Shown: piece after piece, positions 27,201 through 39,200 of the stretch | Layout: the number at the start of each line of letters is the position of its first letter | How positions within the stretch are numbered: position 1 is the stretch's first letter | Assembly: GCA_023055355.1 (NCBI GenBank) | Contig: JALJCS010000001.1 | Coordinates: 56,487,381 to 56,551,380 of the forward strand | Length of the DNA: 64,000 bases | DNA from: Agelaius tricolor | Taxonomy: Eukaryota > Chordata > Aves > Passeriformes > Icteridae | Direction: 5' to 3' | Program-made: the position numbers and the translations under genes | Notes under the pieces: model-generated | The model's input: the letters and a program-made list of their open reading frames with translations, nothing else | Database searches by the model: none | Told to the model about the DNA's origin: nothing

Positions 27201-30200
27201 CTGAGGATACATCTGATCTCACTGAGTCATTGATCAAGGTATTAAAGAGCACCAGTCCCAGAGTGGAGCCCTGAGGGACACCACTCATCACCGGTCTCCA
27301 CCTGGACACAGAGCCATTGACCAAAGCCCTCTGGCTGCCAGCCAAATCCCTGTCCACAGAATAGTCCACCCTTCAAACCCATGTCTCTCTAATTTGGAGA
27401 TAAGAATGTCATTTGGGACTGTGTCAAAAGCCTCACAGAATTCTAGGTAGATGGCGTCAGACAGTCTTCTCTTGTTGACTGGTGCAGTCATTCCATAGAA
27501 GGCCACTGGATTGGTCAGGCACACTCTGCCCTTAGTATAGCTGTTCTGGCTGTCTTGGATCACATCCTTGGCTTGTATGTGCCTTAACATTGCTTCCATG
27601 ACCATCTGTTCCATGATCTTCCCAGACACAGAAGTGAGGCTAACCAGTCTGTAGTTCCCCAGATCTTCCTTTCTTCCCTTTGTAAAGATAGTAGTGATGT
27701 TTTCCCTTTTCCAGTCATTGCGTGTTTGCCTGACCACCATGACTTTTCAAATATGATGGAAAGTGGCTTGGCAACAGCACCAGTCAGCTCCCTCAGGACC
27801 CTGGGATGCATCTCATCAGGTCCCATAAACTTGTGCCTATCGAGCTTCATCAAGTGGTGCTGAACCCTCTCTTTTCTTACTGTGGGAGGGACTTGTTTTC
27901 TAATTCCTGCCCAATTGCTAAAAGACCCTTCTATACAGTGTGATAAAGATGTAGCTGTTGAACATTTTTCCTCTGTTTTGCAGGAAGGTGAGAAATTGTG
28001 GTGTTTATGTGCTGCTTTGTTTATTCCATTTTTTTTTTCCCTAGGGTTTCAAGATAGATTTAAATTGCAAACAGTTGACTGTCGACTTTGTGAACCAATC
28101 AGTGCTACAAATCAGCAGCCAGGATGTTGAAAGTAAACGCAGTGACAAAACTGATTTTGCAGAACAGCTCGGAGCAATGAACAGACATTGGCAGATCCTT
28201 CAAGGCCTGATAACAGAAAAGGTAAAGAAAAAAAACTTAGCTGCTCTGGAGTGAACTTTCAAAATGTGTAGAACAATAAGATAATAATGGTTGGAAGCCT
28301 CTGTAGGTCATCTAAATCAATCTCCTGCTCAAACAGAGCTAACTTTACAGTTAGCTCAGAGGGGACTTGGTTAGCTTAATCTTGAAAATTTCCAAGGATA
28401 GATTCCACAGATTCTTCTGGGTAGCTGATTCATGCTTAACCACTCAGGTGGGGGACAAGTTTTTATCTTGTTCCCAATAAGGATTTCCCATGTTGCAACT
28501 TGTAATTGTTATATCTTCTCCTTTTATTTGATATCCCCCAGAATAGTCTGCCTGCACTTTCCCCATGCCTCCCTATAAGGAGTGGACAGCACAGTGAGCT
28601 GATTCTTTTGCCCTCTTTTTCCCAAGCTAAATGAAGCCAGGGTTATTATTAATTCTATAAAAAATACTAGTTACAAATTAAATTTGAATGTATGTACTAT
28701 TTTTAAATTCTGAAAGCACTGAATTCCAAGAAGGCACTACTTTGCATCGGTTTTTAATGATTTATATAACTGACCCACCAATAAAGATAATTGTGTGAGA
28801 AAGTATATACTCATTTTTCTTTGCAGATTCAGCTCTTGGAAAGTCTGCAGGAATCCTGGACAGAATATGAAAACAATGTGCAATGCCTAAAAACTTGGTT
28901 TGAAACCCAAGAGAAGAAGCTGAAACAGCAACAAAAAATTGGAGACCAGGCTTCAGTGCAGAATGCTTTGAAAGACTGTCAGGTAATGTCTACTTATAAA
29001 TAATAATGTTCTCTTTCCAGGAGTTTGAAACCACACTTGATAAATCCATGTGAAATCTTCATATTGATGAAGTCAGTGAATCAACTCTTCCTGACTTCAG
29101 TAAAGGAGAGATTTCGTTCCTAAGGTGCCAGCAATAAAAGAGGAGGAAGGAGCTGTAAAGTTTCAAAGTTGCTTAAGTCATCATTATTTCTACACTGGAC
29201 ATTTCAAAGCCTGCCAGGCATACTGAACTAGAAGACCGTCAAAGGAATATGTTGTCATATCTGTTTAGCCAGTCTTACGGGTTTTTTCTGCCTTTTCACT
29301 ATCTTTCCTCCACACCCCACTTTTTTCCCTTCTTTTTCCATTTCATATGTTCCACCTGACTATTCAGAGAAAAATTCTGGAACCCAAGGAAGTTTTAGGC
29401 ATTCATTCAGAAACCTGGGAATTGTTTTTTTGTTGGTTTTTTTTTCAAATATTTAACTATCCAGAAAGAGAAAGAGAGTCATGATTATGACGTGCAAAGA
29501 TGAGATGAGGCAAAATGCAGCTATACATAATGCACATAAGTTCAAAACTACCACAATTTTTCACATGGAATTGATACAAGGATGATACAGCAGTGTTGTA
29601 GCTGTATAGGGTATCACAGTTGTCTCTGAACATCTTACTCAGAGCAGCACATATTTAAATAGTAAGAAGCTTACCTCTGGAGCTTTCAGGCCAGAGTTAA
29701 AGCTTACAGGTATATAGGCAGAACAGATACTGCTGAATTTATAGACAAGGCCTCCACACAGTATCAGGCATCACATAATTTTTGTTCAAAATAATTTTGT
29801 GCTACCAGATACCATATAATAAATTTCATGCCAGATCAAATTACAACTCCTTCAGGCCAACTGAATGCACAAAATCTTGGTGTTCTCATCCCCATAAAAG
29901 GGATCGAGGAAGTGTGTTTAAATTTATGTGTCTTTTCTGCAAAAATTTAATTAATGGGACAAATATAATCTGGGAATTGTTGATCCCCACAAAGAGAACA
30001 GCTGTAAATTCAAATGAAATGTATAAAAGAATTTGCTATATATTCACCAGCACATTAAACCCATCTTTGTTTCTGTAAAGGCAAATAGGGTGGTTAGTCC
30101 AGATATGTTAGAGGTCAAATTTTTTTCTGAAATTGCTGACCTGAGTTTTCAATCTGTCTGAAGTGCTTAGTTTTAATTCAGGTATCTTTATGGTTTCAGC

Positions 30201-33200
30201 ACAATAAACCCATACAACTAAAGCAAGGGTAATTTAACATAGCCTGACATAATCAGCAGTCTGCTTGGCTGGAGTTCAAAGCTGAATCTGATTTATCACC
30301 TTTTTGGTTCCTTTTGGTCAGGAAAGTTAGCAAATACACTTGGGGAGTTAGTTATGAATGACAAGACTTTGATCAGCAGAGAAACAAATTGTTTAAGAAA
30401 TAACTATGTCAGACACTCCCAGATATCCGGTTCAACTAGTACAAAAGCTGGAGTTTATTTATTAACCAATGCTAGTTGCTGTTAGCATCATATTAATAAG
30501 TGAAGTTAAACTTTTTTTTCCTGTCAAAATAATGCATCTTTAATTCAGTTATGAGTTTTAAGTTATGAATAAAAAAGCCCTTTTCCAAGAGAACCAGAAA
30601 TATTTGCTGGTCTTGGTGTTTGAAACCTTTGCCTCTTCTTAATTTTGGAGCAACATTGTATAAAGTTAGATGACTTTTTTCAGATCAAAAGTGTACTTTT
30701 TGGAAAGTCAAATTTATTATGTTCAACTTCAAAGTGTTTGTGTTGTTGTCAACTGGTTAAAAAATGATATATAACTCTGGCAGCACTCTGGAACAAGGTC
30801 ATGGCTAGATATTTGAGGAAATGTGAAGTAATACAGTTGAAAAAAGGCTGAGAATAAACAATGCTGCAAAAATGCTCTCACAAATATGTATATAGACAAA
30901 AGTGTGTCATATTTGCGCAGGGATAAATTCGATTTATTCCAAAAATTTTTCCAACTATCTACAGTGTAAAGTCTCTTATGGCAATGGTTTGATTGTTGTG
31001 TTTTGGGATTCAGAGGGAGTGAAATTTATTGAAAGACATGGGGTTTCAGGTTGACCAGAGTTCTGTTGTATTCTTTTCTTTCTTTGTTGATCTTTGTTGA
31101 TTCACTGTTTCTCTCAGTGAGGGGAGGCTTGCAGAAAATGACAAAATAACCTGAGATCACATGGTGTGCTAATAAATGTAGGGCTAACACAAGGCTGTAA
31201 TCACCTCACAGTCTGCTTTCTGTATCATACTCACAGGTGAACACAAATCTATGCTGGCGTGAAGCGTGCAAAGCCTTACTGCCCCACTCTGCTCAGACTC
31301 AGTGTTCGTGCTGCCTGAAGCCCCAGAGCTTCCCATTGAGTCAGAGCACTGCAGGACTTACATTGATCTGCCTGCACAATGCTATGAAATTATATAGGTA
31401 GTTTCCCAGCTAGGAATGGCTATTTTCAAGGAATTTTCTATTCTTACAAGAGAGCAGAAAATTATACAGAAGTTTTATGTAGAGGATGTGCTTCTATTTA
31501 AATCAACAACAAACTGCCAGACTTTAAAGGGAACATAAAATATTCAATGAAATTGCTGATGAGTTGTGAATGCCTTGAGAATAAAAAGTCAAAATATGCC
31601 AGCATGTCTCCTATTTTTTAAACTAAGGAGCTTATGGGCATCCTTTCTATATCAAGGTATTATTTAGCCATTTAGCCAATTAAACTCAGGTATCTTTTTT
31701 CTTTTTTTTAGGAATTAGAAGAATCAATAAGAACTAAGGAAAAAGAAGTAGAAAATGTAGAAAAGAGTGGTCTTTCTTTGGTACAGAACAAGAAAGAAGA
31801 AGTCTCTTCTGCTGTTATGAATACACTGCAAGAAATTAACCATTCCTGGGCCAATTTGGATCACATGGTAAAAGAATTCGTAAGGGGAAAACTTCACCTC
31901 TAGGAATAAGGCATAAGGCATGGAGGAGAGGGAGAATTAACAGTTGCAGCTACTGGATTTCTTCTGTGTTGTAGGGGAAGAGATTCTGAATCATGTCCCC
32001 CCTTTCCATCTCTCTAGCCATCAATCCCCAAGTTTGTGTGTACACATACCACATAAAAGCGGTATAATATTTCTTATTTCAACAATGATTTTAGTCATTG
32101 TAAGTGAAGCTTTTTAGATGCTTCCTGATATTTAGTGTAAAGGTACCAAATTATTTTCAATCCCACAGGTCTCACAGAATAAGTAAGAGATCAGCATTAA
32201 TTTTCAGCATTCAAAGTTTGATTGGCATTTGTCTGCCTTCTCAGAAGGAATGCAGTGTGTTAGTGCTAGCCTCTCTGCTGATTTCCATAGGCTGATTTCC
32301 CTGCCTTAGGGAAATCATGTGTAGTCTCAAGGAACTTCCCTTGATCTGCTTTGGACCAAAGTAAAATTAATTTTGACATCTTTACTTTGGCCCTTCCATC
32401 CAGCCTTTACAAAATGAAATAGAACTTTAAGCTGTTCCCAGTGTAAATCCAGCTGATGGTTGTGAAAAGTCTTCATTATCCAATAGGTTTAAGATTAAAC
32501 CTATTTAGGGCAAGAAACATGTGAGATCCAAAGGAAGAAAATAATTTAAACAAATCCCAAATAGCTTGAATGCTTTTAATTTACTTTTGTGTTTATTCCT
32601 CCCTCCTCCCAGGTTAGCCAGCTGAAGATATTGTTGCAATCCGTTCTTGATCAGTGGAGCATTTACAAAGTGGCTTATGAAGAACTGAACAGTTACCTGA
32701 CAGAAGCCAGATACTCTTTGTCAGGTTTTTATCTTCTTACTGGTTCTCTGGAAGCTGTGAAAGTCCAAGTTGATAAACTTCAGGTGAAAAGAGTTAATTT
32801 TGTCTGAAATTGCATGGATACAGATAACTGTAGGTTTTGGCTTATAAGAAGGAGAAGACATACTGGCACATTAAAATCACATGACATTAAGAGAACGCAT
32901 TATAAACCAGCCACTGCATGTTTCCTTTTGCAGAAAAAAATAATTTGGGATAGTTGTTTTCTTTTTAGATTTTTTTATGTTCTTTGTAATTTTGAGCCAT
33001 ACCATCAAATTGTTACAAGTTTTTAAATCCTGCCAATGGCCGTAAAAACTAAAGGTTCTCGTGCTACTTCATCTGGCTTCAGAGCTACAGGTGCATGTTG
33101 AGATCACATTTTTAGCCCCCCACTAACCTTGCAGTAGATTGATGATCAAAGAAAATAATGTTCCAGCAGCTGAGACGCTCACATGATCAAGTAATTTACC

Positions 33201-36200
33201 ATTGTAAAAAAAAGCGTATTAGAGCATATTTATATTAAACAACTTATTTATATGAAGCACACGAAATCAAGTTTTTTTTCATAATCTAATGCAATTGGTG
33301 CATACTATTTTGAAATGCTTCTACATTGTGGAATTTTATTAACTCATGGTTTTGTTTCATTATTATTCTGCTTTAGAGCCTACAAGATGAATTGGAAAAA
33401 CAAGAGAATAGCTTACAGAAATTTGGTTCTGTGACCAATGAGTTGTTGAAAGAATGTCACCCACCAGTGACTGAAACACTTACCAACACTTTGAAAGAAG
33501 TGAATATGAGGTAGAAAATGTCTTTGTGTTAAACTTTATTTTCAGTAGCAAATCTGTATTTATCCATTATCCAGTTTTCCATTATCCCTGTTTTTCTTAT
33601 ATTTTATTATTTTAAGTTCCTGGGGTTACGAGAGGTTTATTGGAACAGGCAGGATTATTCCTTTTGCCAAGGACTGAAGTAAAACTCTAATTTACTCATC
33701 ATAATAAATGAAATACCTTCTCCAGTGAGCATTTGAGCATGAATGTCAGTAGTTTTACTCTGTGCTTCACTGCCAACCAAGATTTATAAACACCATGCTG
33801 GAAAATAATACTGTGCTTGAAATTTGAGAACTTTATCTGAAAAAATTTTTTGCAGTGTTTCAATGGTTTGCACCAGCTTTCTCAAATTTTAGGTTGCTAT
33901 TTCTAGTTGTAGGAAGGGCATCATAGACTGGAAGATCTAAGCCCCTCACCAGTACCTTGGCAAACAGCTTCTCCAGCTTTGAATTCAGGCAAGAACTAGT
34001 AAAAGGCTTTACTCAGATACAGGAAGGGAGGATCCAGAAGAAAAAAGATAGTTTGGTGGAAAGCTGGGAATTTTTTGAAAGCAGAATCATGGTGAATTTA
34101 TTTTAATCTGTGTTCAGTCCTGTCCTAGAAACTGGAAGTGGGAGGAGGGATTATTAAGATACCATAGAATTTAACAGTTTCAGTGATGGCTGGCAGAATT
34201 TTTGCTCCAAAATCTTTGCTTTTCATCATATAATAATAATTGATAAATACTGTGATTTTCTTTGGTAAGGAAACAATTAGGCAGTTTGGTAACGACGAGC
34301 ACATTTAAGAAAGCATGTGTTCCTGGTTGCTATTAGAGAAAAAATTCACTGGGAAGTTGTTATAGGAAAAAATTCAAAGGGAGATTAGATATTAATTTGG
34401 ATAATAGAAATATAAAGATTTTTAATATTTCTGGGAGTATTTTACAAGCAAGTTACACAGAGCTTTATGACTAAATACTGCGTCAGAGTTTGGGAGAAAA
34501 TGGCAGGAGAGGAAATGGTGTCTTGTTTACAGCTGTTCTGGTCCTCTTAGGCCCTTACAGGAATCTGCTATTGGCAGTGCATGGGTGGTCATGGATGCCT
34601 TGTAATGCTGAGGGTACTAAGTGGAATAGCAGGAGGTTCACTACAAAAAGTGTCCTGCAGCTCTGACCGCCAGCATTAATAAACAGCATCCAAGATGTAG
34701 CACACGTCACACTCATTGTGACAGCTCAGAACAGCCAGGTTTGGTATTGAAACAGAAATTCCTTGGTTCGGTATTATTTTCACCAAATGTCTGGATCTTG
34801 ATTATTGCCAGTTTTTTTAAAAGTCGAGAGACCATGGGAAATAGCAGAGAGAAAGAGGGACACAGATTGTTATTGTGGATTCCCAGGCCTGGGTCGCTCA
34901 CACAGTCTCCTCCCCAGGTGGAACAACCTCCTGCAGGAGGTTGCAGAGCGGCTGCGTGCCAGCAGGGCCCTGCTCCAGCTGTGGCAGAGGTACAAGGACT
35001 GCTACCAGCAGTGCTCTTCCACCGTCCACCAGCGAGAAGAGCAGACCAATGAGCTCCTGAAGACTGCAACCGGCAAAGACATTGCTGATGATGAAGTTAC
35101 TTCTTGGATTCAGGACTGCAATGTATGTTCATCTTTGCAGCTTTTCTCAGCTCTGTGGGCTAAAAAAAAAAAATCTCTAGAAGCTCTCCATTGCTGTAGT
35201 TGATGTTTTGGAATCTTGTTTACTACATATTTCATTTTACTGATGCAGCCCAGGCATAGGATCCAGCTGCATGTATGCTACCCAAATGTCAATGAGTGTC
35301 TCTAAATTTTGATCCCTCCATTAGTTGTTGTTGTTTCAGAAGTCTTCTATCTGGGGAGGGTGGATAAATTGCATAATTTGATTCAGTCTTAAGGTCCTGT
35401 TTAATGAAGGTATTCATGCTTGGGAAAGTGTCTCTACCAATATAGTCAAAGGATTTTTGAGTTTCTTTCTATTATAAGGAACTTATATCTCTAAGTTCCT
35501 CATAATAGAAAGAAACTCAAAATCCTTTGACTATATTCCCACCAATCAAGACTGTTCACATTTTCAGAAAGATGGAGATGTCTTTATTCTTCCCTATGGA
35601 AGGACACCATTGTCTCTGAAACCTTGAGATTTTTCCTTTTTCAAGACTGTATCTCAAGGCAGCAGAATAATTTATCTCCTCTCTGTGCTTACATTTTGGT
35701 TCTTTTGAACTTAAGTTAATGTTAAGTGTCATTGAACAAAAAAAAAAGAATTGTCTCAATGTAAGCAAAACAATTTCAGTGAGAAAAAATATTAGTGTTT
35801 AAAAAATAAACATGTTCATGATCTTTTGGAGCATTTCTGCCATAATCAGGCACCGTGGACTGGAAATTGAAATTGTTTGGTTCAAATAATTTATTTATTT
35901 CCTGGTGTCCTATTCTATAACAATTATGTTAGGTCATTTAAAGAAGTTATTTTTTCAGCCCTCCTGGTAAATCATAGCAGGAGGAAAAAGGAGGCCTACA
36001 CCTGAATCAATTCACGAGATGGCTGCCACTGCTTAGGACCATCATGTCAGTAAATTCAAAATATTTCTTTCAACAGTTATTGCCTCATCAACAACTCAGG
36101 CTTGCTCAAAGGTAGTTGAGCACTGTGTTTTTTCAGTTCTTTTCTGTACAGGTTCTTGACATATCTTTTTTTTATTCTTCAAGTCATACAAAATGTAACT

Positions 36201-39200
36201 GTAAGTTAAGATAAGTTTGATATTGAAATGCAGTAGTAAATTAAAGTTTTCCTTACAGTGTCTGAGTTCAGTCATTTCATTCTTCCTTTAAATCAGGAGA
36301 TGATGATACCACCAGAGTGTCGGCTTAACTACTCATGTCCTTATTCAATGTGTTGCAACAGGATGTACTCACAGATCTGAAAACAGCACAGGAGTCTCTG
36401 GTTGTCCTTCAAGAACTGGGGGAGGAGCTGAAAAGCCAGGTGGAGGCTTCAGCAGCAGCAGCCATACAGTCTGATCATCTCTCTCTGAACCAGAATCTGT
36501 CAACCCTGGAACAGGCTCTCCGCAAGCAGCAGGCTGCGCTTCAGGTATGCAGACAGTGTTTACAGTCCTCAAGTGTGATCATCCTGTGGTTCCTGAAAAC
36601 ACATAAATTAGCTAAAGCTGCCTGGGAAAAGAGAGTACTGTTACCTGTTAGCTTTTCCTAGACTTCCCTGGAAGCCAAAGCTGAGAGTAGAAAATATGCT
36701 CAAGTCCAGCAAAGAGACCTTGTAAAAAGGTCCAAATTCTGGGATAAGGATAGCAAACCTCATGCAGGAAAATATCTGTCTGGAATGCCAAGGTGGCCAT
36801 GTTTTCAGCACACAACAATAGTGCATCCACAGCTACTGCTCCCCTGAAATCAACCACTCTTCCCACCTATTTCTTCAAAAGAAAAAGAAATGAGAGATTC
36901 CGAATGTTGTGTAGAACTGATTTTTTGCCATCCCTATTAATGTCAGTGGCCAGACTGACACCTACCATTAGTGCCAAAGTCTGTTTAATAGATGTTGCCA
37001 AATTGCTTGTGTCACCAGTGTCTAAAGAGGAAAAAAGGAGTGGAAGAATGTTTCATAGGAAACTATTTGGATAAAAAAAGCCACAAAGGTAGCAGCTTCT
37101 GTTTGAGAGAAAAGACTTACTCAAGAAATCTAGTAGTGTCACTGTTTTTATAGTATCACTGTACTGTGAGGAGACAAAACACAAAAAAAAAATTTAATTT
37201 AACATTGCAATAAGAGTTACTAGTTCTCTCTGCTGGCAATAAATTAAACAGAGGAGTTTCTTTCATAAAAGAAACCTAAAAAATATTATCCATTTTAAGG
37301 TAAGGAGACATTTATGCACTTTGCTGAAATGTTTCCTTTGCTATGATCAAAAATCCTCTTCTAACCTAAAGAAAATCCAGCTAATTTTGCAGTATGCAAG
37401 CAAAGCAGCAGTTACAATTCCTCCTAGCCAATTCAACTGTTTGCAAATCTATAATGAGATAAACAGGAGTGTAATGTCAATAAGGAGGCCATGAAGCTGA
37501 AGTTATTAAACTGTGGATCCTTTTGTATTCAAGGCTGGAGTCCTGGACTATCAAACCTTTGCCAAGAACCTGGAAGTTCTTGAGACGTGGATAACGGAAG
37601 CAGAAGAAACATTGAAAGAACAGGATCCCAGTCACTCATCTGACGTCTCGGCAATACAGAGTAGAATGGAGCAACTCAAGGTGACTAATAAACAAAAGAA
37701 GTGCTGGGGTTTTTCTTCTGTTGGCCTGGTTATTTGTAGTGCAGGGTATGCACAGATATGTGCATTCTCTAGGTGTTAAAGGTCTGTCACTCATGAAAAG
37801 TGTAAGAATGAGAAATTGAAGTTTTACGGCAGTCAGGGAATGATTGTCACATTGCCCCTGAGTAAAGATGAAAAAGGCAGTCAAACTGTTCAGAATAAAA
37901 TTAATAATAGATCAAAATAGGCATGGAAAGTAGCAGGGTTTGAATATTTCCTTCTTCTTGTTTTCTCTCAACTTTTTTTGAATTTATTCAATTCCTGTCT
38001 CATTGGTATGTCCTTTAGGTATGAAGTACTTTATACATTTGGGTAACTTGATATACTGAAGAAACATTTGTAGTGTGTACTGTGTGATTTTCCATTTTAG
38101 GTCTTGCACACTCTTCTTTTTGTGGATCTTCTTTTTTCCCTCTCCTTTTTTCAGAGGCCATAACAGGAAGTTGGTGAACTTTGCCATCTAGGCTGTTTTT
38201 GTCATTGGAATCTTCCATTCTTTTTCCATCAAGATTAACTAAAGACAGAATTCCACTTTTTATATGCTAGAAAGCAGAGCATTTTCCTTACGGATGAATT
38301 GAGTATTTCTGTGCTGCAAAACAAAAACCTAAAAATAAAAATTTGAATAATTTCAGTGCAAATTTACCAGCCTAGAATTCAGGCTAAGAAACAAGGAAAA
38401 AGTCACTTATTTTGACAGTATAACCACAGGGCTTTGAACAGTAGCCTGCTTCTTCAGCTCTGATCTGTAAATCATCAATTCAGCAAAACACTTCAGTGCA
38501 ATTTGAGCATATTTCTCTGCACACTTTTAAACATGAACACAAGTTTTCTCCTGGTCTGGGACCAGAAGATGGATACTGGATAATTTTTTTCCCTGGCATA
38601 GAGGTTGCTTACCACTTGGTGGCAACCAAGGCCGTTCTAAATCTAACTAAGTGCTAGCTCATAATAATAATGTAATTCATGAACTTCCCAGTTATCACTT
38701 TTATTGTTTGTTGCAGAGTCAAATGCTGAAGTTCAGCAGCATGGCCCCTGATTTGGACCGTCTCAATGAGCTGGGTTACAGGCTTCCTCTGAATGACAAG
38801 GAAATCAAGAGGATGCAGAACCTGAACAGACATTGGTCTCTGATCTCATCTCAGACTACAGAGAGATTCAGGTGGGGATAAATAAAGATTGTTCTACCGT
38901 TTTCTACAAGTCAGAAAGTATACCTTTTGCAGAATATGAAAATGTTTCAGGTATTTTATTGACCAAAGTTCCTTTTCTTTGGTGTACTTATAAATAAAGA
39001 GCAAAGCCATTGAACTGAGATGCTCATTTTTGGCTCACCTTTGCCACAAATTAACAGGATTTGAAATGAGTGGGACTGCTACTTTTCTAAATAAATAAAT
39101 GAGGGGAAAGGTGTTACCCTGAATTGGAATTACCTGAATCCATCTCTCTTACTTTCTTTCAGTAAGTTGCAGTCTTTCTTGCTGCAGCAGCAGACCTTCT

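Noticed and set aside
27288..27740. 150-codon minus-strand ORF as a possible host gene
   Set aside because: It is CR1 reverse transcriptase, with frame breaks on both sides.
34713..35069. 118-codon minus-strand ORF and extra plus-strand frames over exon 24
   Set aside because: Shadows of the GC-rich exon 24. The plus-frame peptide [12 protein letters not shown] is the one matching nesprin-1 and joining its neighbours.
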